Source: Mycolicibacterium sp. (GTDB taxonomy: Bacteria > Actinomycetota > Actinomycetes > Mycobacteriales > Mycobacteriaceae). Taken from it: a stretch of DNA of 64,000 nucleotides. The DNA is taken from contig JACJWN010000003.1 of the NCBI GenBank assembly GCA_020637165.1, forward strand, positions 868,001 through 932,000, read 5' to 3'. Of the stretch, positions 41,286 through 50,579 are shown one piece after another (within the stretch, counting starts at the first letter, position 1; every line of letters begins with the position of its first letter). The position numbers were made by a program, and so were the translations under genes. The notes beneath the pieces are model-generated. The model ran no database searches. It had not been told where the DNA came from and saw nothing but the letters and a program-made list of their open reading frames with translations.

Positions 41286-42170
41286 TCACCCTCCGGCGGC
41301 CCGCGCCTCCACGGGCGCTTTGGAAGCGCGCAGCGGGCACCGCTCCCAACGGCCGCAGACGGTATAGACCACCGCCGCGGCCAGTATCGCCGCCGCCGCG
41401 CCGAATCCGACCGCGGGATGAAGTTCCTGACCAAGAATCACCGAGGACATCACCAGAACGAACCAGCCGAACGCCTGACGAAGGCTGTCCGGGTTCACCA
41501 ATGCCGTCAACCGCGCGCCAATCAATGCGCCGACCACCGCAGAAGCGGTCACCATCGCCGCAAGCTTCCAGTCGATCGTCACACTGCTCAGATGACCGGC
41601 CAGGCCGGCGAAGGACTTCATCGCGATGACCACCAACGAGGTGCCGACCGCGACCGGCATCGGCAGTCCGCCGAGCAGGGCCAGCGCGGGAACCACCAGG
41701 AACCCGCCACCGGCGCCGACCATCCCGGTGACCAGACCGACCACCAAACCCTCGGCCACGACCTTGAGCACGGGCATGTCATGCGCTGCGGCCTGACCCT
41801 CCCCGGCGGGCACCTGCTTGCGTCCGCGCAGCATGGCGATGGCGGTCGCGATCATCATGGCGGCGAAGCCGAGGAGCAGCACGCTTCCGGGAATGAAATG
41901 GGCCAAGACTCCGCCCGCGTAGGCGCCGGCCATCCCGGCGACACCGAAGATCAGCCCGGTCCGCCACTGCACGCGGCCTGCCCGCGCGTGCGAGACCGCC
42001 GCCACCGCACTGGTCGTCCCGACGACGAGCAACGACGTGGCGATGGCCTGCTTGGCATCCATCCCCGCGACATAGGCCAGCAGCGGAACGGTGAGAATCG
42101 ACCCGCCGCCGCCGAGCAACCCGAGCGAGATGCCGACCAGCAGGGCCAGGACGACGGTGAGGGTGATCAT
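41286..42170 (-). CDS. TauE/SafE-family sulfite/organosulfonate-type exporter
   Basis: 294 residues, about eight transmembrane helices in two repeats; each repeat carries the family glycine motif (GLLGGGGSILTVP and GMVGAGGGFLVVP). Proteins of this family export sulfite or sulfonates, or move thiosulfate. ATG start 7 bp downstream of the rhodanese stop, so the two are coupled. In CstR regulons a TauE gene is a standard member. A His-rich cluster is absent. Confidence 0.9.
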   Translation of the reverse strand: MITLTVVLALLVGISLGLLGGGGSILTVPLLAYVAGMDAKQAIATSLLVVGTTSAVAAVSHARAGRVQWRTGLIFGVAGMAGAYAGGVLAHFIPGSVLLLGFAAMMIATAIAMLRGRKQVPAGEGQAAAHDMPVLKVVAEGLVVGLVTGMVGAGGGFLVVPALALLGGLPMPVAVGTSLVVIAMKSFAGLAGHLSSVTIDWKLAAMVTASAVVGALIGARLTALVNPDSLRQAFGWFVLVMSSVILGQELHPAVGFGAAAAILAAAVVYTVCGRWERCPLRASKAPVEARAAGG

Positions 42171-42177
42171 GTCCGCC

Positions 42178-42771
42178 TCACTCCCGGCCGGTGGCGACCG
42201 GCCGCGAGCCGACGAGTTGGGCTACCACGGTCTGCGCGTCACAGGCGGCGCTGCGGTTGTAGGGCAGCTTCGCCAGCATCATCCCCATCAGACAGGTGTT
42301 GGTGGCCGCCGCGGCGGCGAGGCCGGAGCCCATCACGAAAGCGACCCACTGGACACCGGGCACGAAGGCCCCGATCAGCACCGACAGCGCCACGATCATC
42401 CCGGCCACGAACCGGACCTGCCGTTCCAGATCCCAGCGCTGCGTTCCCCGCTTGACGGCGAAACCGGCCGCCTCCCAGGCATTCATACCGCCGTCCAGGA
42501 TGTGCACGTTATCCAGGCCCGCCTCGCGTAGGCTCTGCTCGGCCTGCCCGGCGCGCTGACCGGACCGGCACACCAGCACCACCTGATCATCGAGATGGGC
42601 GCGAATCTCGTCGCGATGCTCGCGGAGCAGATCCAGCGGCACGTTGTAGGCCCCGGAGATGTGCGCGGTCTCGAACTCTCCCGCGGTACGGACGTCCAGG
42701 ACACGGGGCGAGTTTCCTGATTCCATCAGTCCGCGCAGTTCGGCGGCGCCCAGGACGGCAGGTGTCTTCAT
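42178..42771 (-). CDS. Rhodanese fused to a DUF2892 two-helix membrane domain
   Basis: 197 residues. The rhodanese domain (about 8-105) has the active loop CRSGQR with Cys68. Two transmembrane helices follow (about 121-165), as in DUF2892, ending with cysteines Cys160 and Cys177. It should transfer persulfide sulfur at the membrane face. ATG start (MKTPAVLG) with GGAGGA upstream. First gene of the rhodanese-TauE operon, transcribed away from the triple operator. Confidence 0.9.
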   Translation of the reverse strand: MKTPAVLGAAELRGLMESGNSPRVLDVRTAGEFETAHISGAYNVPLDLLREHRDEIRAHLDDQVVLVCRSGQRAGQAEQSLREAGLDNVHILDGGMNAWEAAGFAVKRGTQRWDLERQVRFVAGMIVALSVLIGAFVPGVQWVAFVMGSGLAAAAATNTCLMGMMLAKLPYNRSAACDAQTVVAQLVGSRPVATGRE

Positions 42772-42808
42772 GCGTATGTCTCCTCCGTGGAATAGCAACA
42801 TGCAGTAG

Positions 42809-42894
42809 ATACCCAGTGGGGTATGCCTGTCATCATCATAACCATACCGCGGGGGGTATCGAAACCCAGGGAATAGATATACCCGGTGGGGTAT
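42809..42894. promoter_or_regulatory. Three phased CstR/CsoR-type operators (O2, O3, O4)
   Basis: ATACCCAGTGGGGTAT (42809-42824), ATACCGCGGGGGGTAT (42844-42859) and ATACCCGGTGGGGTAT (42879-42894). Two are perfect 6-bp inverted repeats and the middle has one mismatch. Centres are exactly 35 bp apart. They fill the region between the divergent rhodanese and thioredoxin genes. Confidence 0.87.
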
Positions 42895-42933
42895 TGTACG
42901 GAGAGCAGGTTTACCGAACCGAAAGGACCACGC

Positions 42934-43308
42934 ATGGCCACCGTTGAACTCACCGCGACCGATTTCGAGTCGACGGTCACCGAGAGTCCCATCGTCCTCG
43001 TGGACTTCTGGGCTTCCTGGTGCGGGCCTTGCCGCGCCTTCGCCCCGGTCTTCGAAAGCTCGTCCCAGAAGCATCCCGACGTGGTGCACGCCAAGGTCAA
43101 CACCGAGGCCGAGCAGGAACTGGCGGGCGCTCTGCAGATCCGTTCGATCCCGACGATCATGGCGTTCCGCGAGGGTGTGCTGCTCTTCGCCCAACCCGGC
43201 GCGCTGCCGCCCGCTTCACTGGAGGAACTGATCACCAAGATCAAGGACCTCGACATGGACGAAGTCCGAGCGAGCATCGCGGCGCAGACCGCGGCCACCC
43301 AGGCCTGA
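42934..43308 (+). CDS. Thioredoxin
   Basis: 124 residues. Active site WCGPC with Cys30 and Cys33, and the cis-proline segment SIPTIM. A short acidic extension follows the thioredoxin fold (DLDMDEVRAS). ATG start with GAAAGGA upstream. Under the phased operators, it probably reduces persulfides or polysulfides formed by the rhodanese. Followed 44 bp later by the 41-residue cysteine-rich gene. Confidence 0.92.
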   Translation: MATVELTATDFESTVTESPIVLVDFWASWCGPCRAFAPVFESSSQKHPDVVHAKVNTEAEQELAGALQIRSIPTIMAFREGVLLFAQPGALPPASLEELITKIKDLDMDEVRASIAAQTAATQA

Positions 43309-43352
43309 TTCCCCGAAACAACACAACACAACCACCACGAAGGAGAAACATC

Positions 43353-43478
43353 ATGTGCTACCCGGCCACCTGCCCCCGCTGCGGCAAGACCACCTGGGGC
43401 GGCTGCGGCGAACACGCCGAACAGGTGATGCGCAACGTGCCTGCCGGTCAGCAGTGCACCTGTAACACCCAGCGCTGA
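43353..43478 (+). CDS. 41-residue cysteine-rich protein (zinc-knuckle-like)
   Basis: A small gene starting MCYPATCPRCGKTTWGGCG. Six cysteines and one histidine: Cys2, Cys7, Cys10, Cys18, His21, Cys35 and Cys37; CPRC and CTC pairs could bind one zinc. AAGGAG precedes the ATG by 9 nt and the stop is followed by a palindrome, so the gene looks real. It lies in the thioredoxin operon under the persulfide-type operators. I recall short MCYP-type proteins elsewhere but no known function. A role as zinc/persulfide or redox mini-protein is inference. Confidence 0.8.
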   Translation: MCYPATCPRCGKTTWGGCGEHAEQVMRNVPAGQQCTCNTQR

Positions 43479-43500
43479 CCCGTTCCCCCGCCCTCCCCCG

Positions 43501-43562
43501 GCGAGCAGACGCAAAAGACCCCCGCACGCTTGGCGTGTCGGGGTCTTTTGCGTCTGCTCGCG
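43501..43562. repeat. Dispersed intergenic palindrome, copy D
   Basis: GCGAGCAGACGCAAAAGACC (43501-43520) faces 43541-43562, reading GGTCTTTTGCGTCTGCTCGC. The perfect arms extend over CCC/GGG toward a GGCGTGTCG loop. Located 22 bp past the small cysteine-rich gene and 13 bp before the convergent gene's stop; may terminate both. Confidence 0.87.
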
Positions 43563-43575
43563 CAAGGGGGCAATC

Positions 43576-44637
43576 TCACACGAACGGATTGTCACCGGCG
43601 GCGACCGCGCCGCCGAGCGCCATCAGCGTCACCGCCGAGGCATGCAACCGCTCCCCTGCCTCCCGGGTGGCCCGCCCGGCCAGATACCGCGCCCAGGTGC
43701 CCTCGATGACGACGCCGAGCTTCAGACAGGCCAGCGCCAGGTACCACTCGAGGCGCTCGGTGCCCCGGCCCCCGGCCTGCCGGTAGGCCGCCAGCAGTTC
43801 GGTGCGTGACGCCAGCCCGCCCAGTTCGGCCAGGTATCCGGCCGAGCCCAGCGGATTCGGCGGGACCGGCCAGCACACCAGCATCCAGCCCAGGTCCAGC
43901 AGCGGATCGCCGATGGTGCACATCTCCCAGTCGACGAACGCCGCAACCTCGGGGGTCTGCCTGCGCAACATGGTGTTGTTGAGGTGGATATCGCCGTGCA
44001 CGATGCCCGGTTCGTAGGCCGAGGGCGCCTCGGCCTCCAGCCAGTCGGCCAGTTCGTCCACCCCGGGCAGCGAGTCAAACGCGTAGCCGTCCTGGGACCG
44101 GTAGGCCGCGACCGCTTTTCGCCACTGCGGCACCTGGCGTTGCAGGAACGAGCCGGGGCGCTTCCAGTCCGCCAGCGGGCTGCCCCGCCAGGCCGCCTGC
44201 CCGAGACGGGCGACGTCGGCGGCATAGTTCAACCCGACCTGATGACGCAGGGACGGATCGCGGATGTAGGCCTCGGTGATCTCGTTGCCCGGATTGAACC
44301 CGTCCACCTCGTCCATCAGATAGAACACGACGCCGAGGATGTCGGGATCCTCGCAGGCCGCGACCAGACGCGGGTGCGGCACCGGGCCGCCGGCCAGCGT
44401 TCGCAGCACCGCGATCTCGCGCAGCATGGTGCGGTCGCTGTTGGGTCGCGGGTGCGGCGGCGGGCGGCGCAGGACGAACCGGCGGCCGTCGATCCGCAGT
44501 CGCACGACGACGTTCTGCGACCCGCCGGCCAGTGGCACCACGTCGGTGACCTCCGACCCGATGCCCTGCGCGCGGACCCAGCCGGTGAGCGCCGCGACAG
44601 CAGGCCCGTCGAGGGTTCCGGTGACGCCGGGCACCAT
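43576..44637 (-). CDS. Aminoglycoside-phosphotransferase-fold kinase-like protein
   Basis: 353 residues. Kinase-like fold with the catalytic loop HGDIHLNN and the metal-binding VDWEMCTIGDP, plus the N-lobe GGSQNVVVRL. This subfamily is close to the kinase domain of ACAD10-type proteins and is common near acyl-CoA dehydrogenase genes, where phosphorylation of hydroxylated acids is suspected; antibiotic resistance is not implied. ATG start at MVPGVTG, 13 bp after the hypE stop, so probably transcribed with the hyp operon, though it need not share its function. Confidence 0.85.
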   Translation of the reverse strand: MVPGVTGTLDGPAVAALTGWVRAQGIGSEVTDVVPLAGGSQNVVVRLRIDGRRFVLRRPPPHPRPNSDRTMLREIAVLRTLAGGPVPHPRLVAACEDPDILGVVFYLMDEVDGFNPGNEITEAYIRDPSLRHQVGLNYAADVARLGQAAWRGSPLADWKRPGSFLQRQVPQWRKAVAAYRSQDGYAFDSLPGVDELADWLEAEAPSAYEPGIVHGDIHLNNTMLRRQTPEVAAFVDWEMCTIGDPLLDLGWMLVCWPVPPNPLGSAGYLAELGGLASRTELLAAYRQAGGRGTERLEWYLALACLKLGVVIEGTWARYLAGRATREAGERLHASAVTLMALGGAVAAGDNPFV

Positions 44638-44650
44638 GGGCTCGGCCAAG

Positions 44651-45710
44651 TCAGCAGATCCGTGGAAGTTGTTCGCCCAGTTCGCGTTCCACCACCCGGG
44701 TGGTGCCGAACGGGGTCCGGACCACCACCATCCCCGGGTGTTCGTCGACGGCTCGGCCGATGATCGCGGCGTCGGCACCGTCCGGTCTCGAACGCATGGC
44801 GGCCAGCACGGCCTCGCTGTGCGCGGGGTCGACGAAGGCGACCATCTTGCCCTCGTTGGCCACCTGCATCGGGTCCAGGCCGAGGAACCCGCAGGCCGAG
44901 GCCACCGTCTCGGGGATCGGGATGGCCGCCTCGTCGAGTTCGACCCCGACACCTGCGGTGCGGGCGATCTCGACGGTGGCGGCGATCAGCCCGCCACGGG
45001 TCGGATCCCGCAGGGCGTGAACGACATTCGGTTCGCCGGCCGCGGCGAGCATGGCGGCCACCAACAGGTTCAGCGGGGCGCTGTCGGTGGTGACCGTGGT
45101 ACCGAAGTCGATGCCCTCCCGCACGCTCATGATCGCCACACCGTGCTCGCCGATGTTGCCCGAGACGATGACATGATCACCGGGCCGGGCCAGTTCCGGC
45201 CCGATCCGCACCCCCTCGGGGATCACGCCCATCCCGGCGGTGTTGATGAAGAGACCGTCCGCCCCGCCGCGCCCGACGACTTTGGTGTCACCGGTCACGA
45301 TGCCGACACCCGCCTCGGCGGCCGCGCGGCCCATCGCGTGGGCGATGGCGCCGAGCACCTCGAGTTCCAGGCCCTCCTCCAGGATGAACCCGGCAGTCAG
45401 ACCCAGTGGTTGGGCTCCGCTGCAGGCCAGGTCGTTGACCGTCCCGTTGACCGCCAGATCGCCGATCGTGCCGCCCGGGAAGAACAGCGGGTTGACGACG
45501 TAGGAGTCGGTGGTCAGCGCGATCCGGCCGCCGGGGTTCTCCAGAACCGCGGAGTCGCGTGACGGTCCGCCGGCGGTTCCGAAGGCGGGCAGGAAGAGGT
45601 TCTCGATGAGTTCCTCGGAGAGGATGCCGCCGCCGCCGTGTCCCAGGACGATGCGTTTGGTCTCGCGCAGCGGCAGCGGGCACACCCACTCGGCGGGGTT
45701 CGGCAGGCCC

Positions 45711-45718
<8 letters not shown>
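44651..45718 (-). CDS. hypE: Hydrogenase maturation protein HypE
   Basis: 355 residues, PurM-like ATP-dependent dehydratase that converts the carbamoyl group on its C-terminal cysteine to thiocyanate, the cyanide donor for [NiFe] centres. The carrier cysteine is the last residue in the ending PRIC. N-terminal [13 protein letters not shown] and the VTGDTKVV motif are family marks. GTG start overlapping hypD's stop by 8 bp. Confidence 0.96.
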
Positions 45719-46810
<1,092 letters not shown>

Positions 46811-46814
<4 letters not shown>

Positions 46815-47059
46815 GCGGTTCCCAGCTCCTCCTCGAGGATGCCCAACTCGGCGAACATCCGCAGGGTCTCGTTGGCCGACGCCTCGTCGAGGCGGGTGAT
46901 CGCGAAACCCGCGTGCACGATGGTGTACTCGCCGGGTTCGATATCCGGCAGGTAGGCCAGACACACGTTCTTGGTGGTCCCGCCGAAGTCGACGGTCGAC
47001 ATTCGGGTGCCGGCCTCATCCCAGATTTCGATCACCTTGCCGGGGATTCCGAGGCACAT
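46811..47059 (-). CDS. hypC: Hydrogenase maturation chaperone HypC
   Basis: 82 residues. Begins MCLGIPGKV, with the essential Cys2 that carries the Fe(CN)2CO unit to the hydrogenase large subunit. Start lies within the end of hypF (28-bp overlap) and the stop overlaps hypD by 4 bp, so translation is coupled. Confidence 0.96.
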
Positions 47060-49422
47060 AGGCCGTTCCTTTCCGGTTGCGCGGTACTCGACCCTGCTGA
47101 ACTCATTGTCCTCGCCCGGAGCGCTGCGGCAATGGCCGCCTGACCGAGCGCCAGCCCCCCGTCGTTACAGGGAACGATACGGTGGGTCAGCACCTCGTAG
47201 CCGCTATTGGTCAAATGCTCCCGAAGGCCCTGCAGCAGCTGACGATTGGCGAACGCCCCGCCGGTCAACCCGATCACCCCGACCCCGGCCGCCCCGGCAC
47301 ACCAGGCCGCCGCCCGCGCACTCGCCCGAATCACGGCCTGATGGAAACCGGCGGCGAGATCGGCGCGGTCGGCACCGGCGCGCAGCCCGGCGACGAGGCC
47401 GGCGATCAGCGGCGCGGGATCCATCACCGCGCCGTCCACGGCGAAGTCGACAGCGGCAGGACGGCCACGTCGGGCCAGGCTCTCCAACTCGACGGCGGCC
47501 TGGCCCTCGTAGCTGACCTGTTGGCAGACCCCCAGCAGACTGGCGATCGCATCGAAGAGCCTGCCCATGCTGGTGGTCGGTGCACAGCCCACCCCGCGCG
47601 GGATCTGCTGGGCCAGCACCCGCAGTCCGTCGGCGCCGACCGCGGCGACCGGCGGCAGATCGGGAGTCCACTCGACACCGGCACGGACGAGCAGGTCCAG
47701 GGCGATACGAGCCGGCTGCCGCAGTGCGCCCTCGGCTCCGGGGAGTGCGAACGGCGCCAGGTGCCCGGACCGGCTGAACTCGGCGGGGTCCTCCCCCAGC
47801 GTCAGCACCTCACCGCCCCAGACGGTGCCGTCAGTACCGTAACCGGTGCCGTCGTAGGTCAGCGCGACCATCGGTGTGCCCAGGCGCCGGTGGTCGGCGA
47901 GCAGCGACACGGCGTGGGCGTGGTGGTGCTGGATCGCCAGCACCGGGCGTCCGCCCGCATATCGGCGCGCCCAGGCGCTCGTGGCGTAGCCCGGGTGCAG
48001 ATCGCAGGCGATGACCTCCGGGCGTTGACCGGTCATGAACGCCAAGTGCTCCAGCGCCGCTTCGAAGCACACCTGGGTCCGGGGATCGGCCATATCGCCG
48101 AGGTGCGAGGACAGGTGGGCGTCGCGGCGCCCGTCGGGACCGGCGCCCCCCATCAGACAGAAGGTGGTTTTGAGATCGCCGCCGGCGGCCAAGACGACCT
48201 CGGCCCCGGACACGTCGACCGTCGCCGGCAGGGGGGCGTAGCCGCGGGAGCGACGCAACGGAAGCTGCCCGCCGCGGTCGTCGATGGTCACCACCGAGTC
48301 CTCGCAGGGCACTCCGATCGGCCGGTCGTGGGTGAGCACCGCATCTGCCAGGTCCGGCATCCGACTTCCGTCGGCGGAGCCGACAATCCAATCCAGGTCC
48401 TCGTCGCGGAACACAATCGGCGAGCCACCGCGGTTGGCCGATGTCATCACCAGTGGCACGGGCCCCAACCGGTCGAACAGCAGGTGGTGCACCGGTGAAT
48501 AGGCCAGCATCACCCCCAGGTCGGCGAGGCCCGGCGCCACGGCGTCGCTGAGCGATCCACTGCGACGCCGGACCAGGACTATCGGTGCTGCCGGGGATGT
48601 CAGCGCCGCCGCGGCGGGCGCGTCGATCTCCGCGACGGCCCCGGCGGCGGCCAGGTCGGCGACCATCACCGCGAACGGTTTGGCCGGCCGGTTCTTGCGC
48701 GCCCGCAAGGTGGCCACCGCCGCGGTGTCGTCCGCGCGACAGGCCAGGTGATAGCCGCCGATGCCCTTGACCGCAACGATCCGGCCGCTCAGCAGGGCCT
48801 CGACGGCCGCGCCGATCGGGTCGTCGACCGCGCAGACCGAACCGTCCGCCCCGCGCCAGGACAGCCGCGGTCCGCAGTCGCGGCAGGCGATGGTCTGTGC
48901 GTGGTAGCGGCGATCGGCAGGATCGCGGTACTCGACCGCGCAGGCCGCGCACATGCCGAACCCCGCCATGGTGGTGGCCGGCCGGTCATAGGGAAGGTCG
49001 GTGATGACGGTGTAGCGCGGCCCGCAGTTGGTGCAGGTGATGAACGGGTGCTGGTAGCGCCGATCGGCGGGGTCACGCATCTCGCGTAGGCAGTCGCCGC
49101 ACACGGCGATATCCGGGGGCACCAGGGTGCGCGCGCCGTCGTTGGCCTGACTGCCGACGATCTCGAAGCCGGCTTTCCCGCATGGAGGGATCGGCGTGAC
49201 CGTCAGTGTGTCGATTCGGGCCATCGGGGGTGGGCTGCCTTGCAGTGCCGAGATCGCGGCGTCGACGTCGTCGGCCGTCCCCTCCAGTTCGCAGTGCACC
49301 GAGCCGGCGTCGTTGTAAACCCAGCCGCTCAAACCGAACCCGGTGGCGATCCGGGCGACGGCCGGCCGGAATCCCACCCCCTGGACCACACCGGTGATGT
49401 CCAGACGAACCCGAACGGTCAC
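47032..49422 (-). CDS. hypF: Carbamoyltransferase HypF
   Basis: 796 residues. Domains in order: acylphosphatase (GVVQGVGFRP at 11-20), two zinc fingers of the CX2C-X18-CX2C type (CGDC to CTNCGP, then CAAC to CRDCGP), a YrdC-like domain (about 190-390) and a Kae1-like C-terminal domain with HHHAHAVS and YDGTGYG. It makes thiocarbamate on HypE from carbamoyl phosphate. A GTG at VTVRVRLDITG is the start; a -10 hexamer lies 7 nt before it. The unrelated last residues (SAGSSTAQPERN) are due to overlap with hypC. Confidence 0.96.
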   Translation of the reverse strand: MTVRVRLDITGVVQGVGFRPAVARIATGFGLSGWVYNDAGSVHCELEGTADDVDAAISALQGSPPPMARIDTLTVTPIPPCGKAGFEIVGSQANDGARTLVPPDIAVCGDCLREMRDPADRRYQHPFITCTNCGPRYTVITDLPYDRPATTMAGFGMCAACAVEYRDPADRRYHAQTIACRDCGPRLSWRGADGSVCAVDDPIGAAVEALLSGRIVAVKGIGGYHLACRADDTAAVATLRARKNRPAKPFAVMVADLAAAGAVAEIDAPAAAALTSPAAPIVLVRRRSGSLSDAVAPGLADLGVMLAYSPVHHLLFDRLGPVPLVMTSANRGGSPIVFRDEDLDWIVGSADGSRMPDLADAVLTHDRPIGVPCEDSVVTIDDRGGQLPLRRSRGYAPLPATVDVSGAEVVLAAGGDLKTTFCLMGGAGPDGRRDAHLSSHLGDMADPRTQVCFEAALEHLAFMTGQRPEVIACDLHPGYATSAWARRYAGGRPVLAIQHHHAHAVSLLADHRRLGTPMVALTYDGTGYGTDGTVWGGEVLTLGEDPAEFSRSGHLAPFALPGAEGALRQPARIALDLLVRAGVEWTPDLPPVAAVGADGLRVLAQQIPRGVGCAPTTSMGRLFDAIASLLGVCQQVSYEGQAAVELESLARRGRPAAVDFAVDGAVMDPAPLIAGLVAGLRAGADRADLAAGFHQAVIRASARAAAWCAGAAGVGVIGLTGGAFANRQLLQGLREHLTNSGYEVLTHRIVPCNDGGLALGQAAIAAALRARTMSSAGSSTAQPERNGLCASESPAR

Positions 49423-49429
49423 CTGGCCA

Positions 49430-49435
49430 ACGGTA
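49430..49435 (-). promoter_or_regulatory. Putative leaderless -10 TACCGT (hypF)
   Basis: Minus-strand TANNNT hexamer 7 nt before the hypF GTG, inside the 30-bp gap to hypA. Confidence 0.6.
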
Positions 49436-49439
49436 GTCG

Positions 49440-49445
49440 TAGGGT
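49440..49445 (+). promoter_or_regulatory. Putative leaderless -10 TAGGGT (hypA)
   Basis: Plus-strand TANNNT hexamer 7 nt before the hypA ATG. Together with the hypF hexamer it forms two back-to-back promoters separated by 4 bp; each -35 region would lie around the other gene's start. Confidence 0.6.
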
Positions 49446-49452
49446 GCAGACG

Positions 49453-49797
49453 ATGCATGAGTTGTCGCTGTGCCAGGCGATCGCCGGGGTGGTCAAACCC
49501 CACGCCGCCGGCCGCCGCGTCGACGTGGTGCGGGTGCGTCTCGGGGCGCTCCGCCAGGTGGTCCCCGAGACGTTGTCGTTCTGCTGGACCCTGGTGCGCG
49601 ATCATCACGACATGCCGGAAGCCGAACTGGAACTGGAACTCGTCACCGCCGCCGTAGCGTGCCGCCCCTGCGGCCGGGAGTCGGACATCGAGTCGCGGTT
49701 CTCGGTGTGCTGCCCGAATTGCGGAAGCGCCGACGTATCGGTGGTGCGTGGCGAAGAGTTCCTGGTGACATCTGTCGACGTCTCCGAGAGGGTCTGA
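49453..49797 (+). CDS. hypA: Hydrogenase nickel-insertion protein HypA
   Basis: 114 residues. The nickel-binding N-terminus MHELSLC includes the essential His2; the zinc site uses ACRPCG and CCPNCG. Delivers nickel with HypB. ATG start fixed by the MHE motif; an upstream open frame is antisense to hypF. Two bp before hypB. Confidence 0.95.
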   Translation: MHELSLCQAIAGVVKPHAAGRRVDVVRVRLGALRQVVPETLSFCWTLVRDHHDMPEAELELELVTAAVACRPCGRESDIESRFSVCCPNCGSADVSVVRGEEFLVTSVDVSERV

Positions 49798-49799
49798 AC

Positions 49800-50579
49800 A
49801 TGGGTCGATTCCACCGCCACGAGGACGGAACCGTGCACGAGCATGACCACGGGGACCACGACCACGATCACGGGGACCACAGCGGCTATCACACCGGTTC
49901 GCAGCGCATCGAGGTTCTCGAGGCGATCTTCGCCGAGAACGACAACCTGGCCGCTCTCAACCGGAGGGCCTTCGACGCCAACGGTATTCGCGCGCTGAAC
50001 CTGATGAGCTCGCCGGGCTCGGGCAAGACCACGATCCTGTCGGCCACCCTGGACGAGCTGGCCGGGCAGTTCGCGGTCGGCGTGATCGAGGGCGATATCG
50101 CCACCGACCTCGACGCCGCCAAACTCGCCGGCCGCGGGGCGCAGATCTCGCTTCTGAACACCAGTGAGGGTTTCGGAGGCGAATGCCACCTCGACGCCCC
50201 GATGGTCGGCAGGGCGCTGTCCGGCCTGGACCTGCCCGCCCTGGACCTGGTGATCATCGAGAACGTCGGAAACCTGGTTTGCCCTGCCGAGTTCGACGTC
50301 GGAGAGCACGCCAAGGCAATGGTGTACTCGGTCACCGAGGGCGAGGACAAGCCGCTGAAATATCCGGTGATGTTCCGCTCGGTGGACGTGGTGCTGCTCA
50401 ACAAAGTCGACCTGGTGCCCCACCTCGACGCCGACGTGGATACCTACGCCGCGCGGGTCCGCGAGGTCAATCCCACCGCCACCATCCTGCCGGTCAGCGC
50501 CCGCACCGGCGCCGGGATGGATGCGTGGTTCGACTGGCTACGGGCTTTCGCTTCAGGACGCTGGATCTCAGAGATTTGA
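49800..50579 (+). CDS. hypB: Hydrogenase nickel-insertion GTPase HypB
   Basis: 259 residues. The N-terminal His/Asp-rich tail (about residues 5-32, more than ten histidines) stores nickel. The GTPase domain has the P-loop SSPGSGKTT, the metal-site loop GGECHLD (Cys and His), and NKVD. The high-affinity N-terminal CXXCGC motif of E. coli HypB is absent, as in several other bacteria. Its last 12 bp overlap the convergent phosphatase gene. Confidence 0.96.
   Translation: MGRFHRHEDGTVHEHDHGDHDHDHGDHSGYHTGSQRIEVLEAIFAENDNLAALNRRAFDANGIRALNLMSSPGSGKTTILSATLDELAGQFAVGVIEGDIATDLDAAKLAGRGAQISLLNTSEGFGGECHLDAPMVGRALSGLDLPALDLVIIENVGNLVCPAEFDVGEHAKAMVYSVTEGEDKPLKYPVMFRSVDVVLLNKVDLVPHLDADVDTYAARVREVNPTATILPVSARTGAGMDAWFDWLRAFASGRWISEI

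Noticed and set aside
43576-44637. Reading the APH-fold gene as an antibiotic-resistance determinant
   Set aside because: Its sequence is of the large APH subfamily tied to acyl metabolism, and nothing nearby suggests a resistance cassette.
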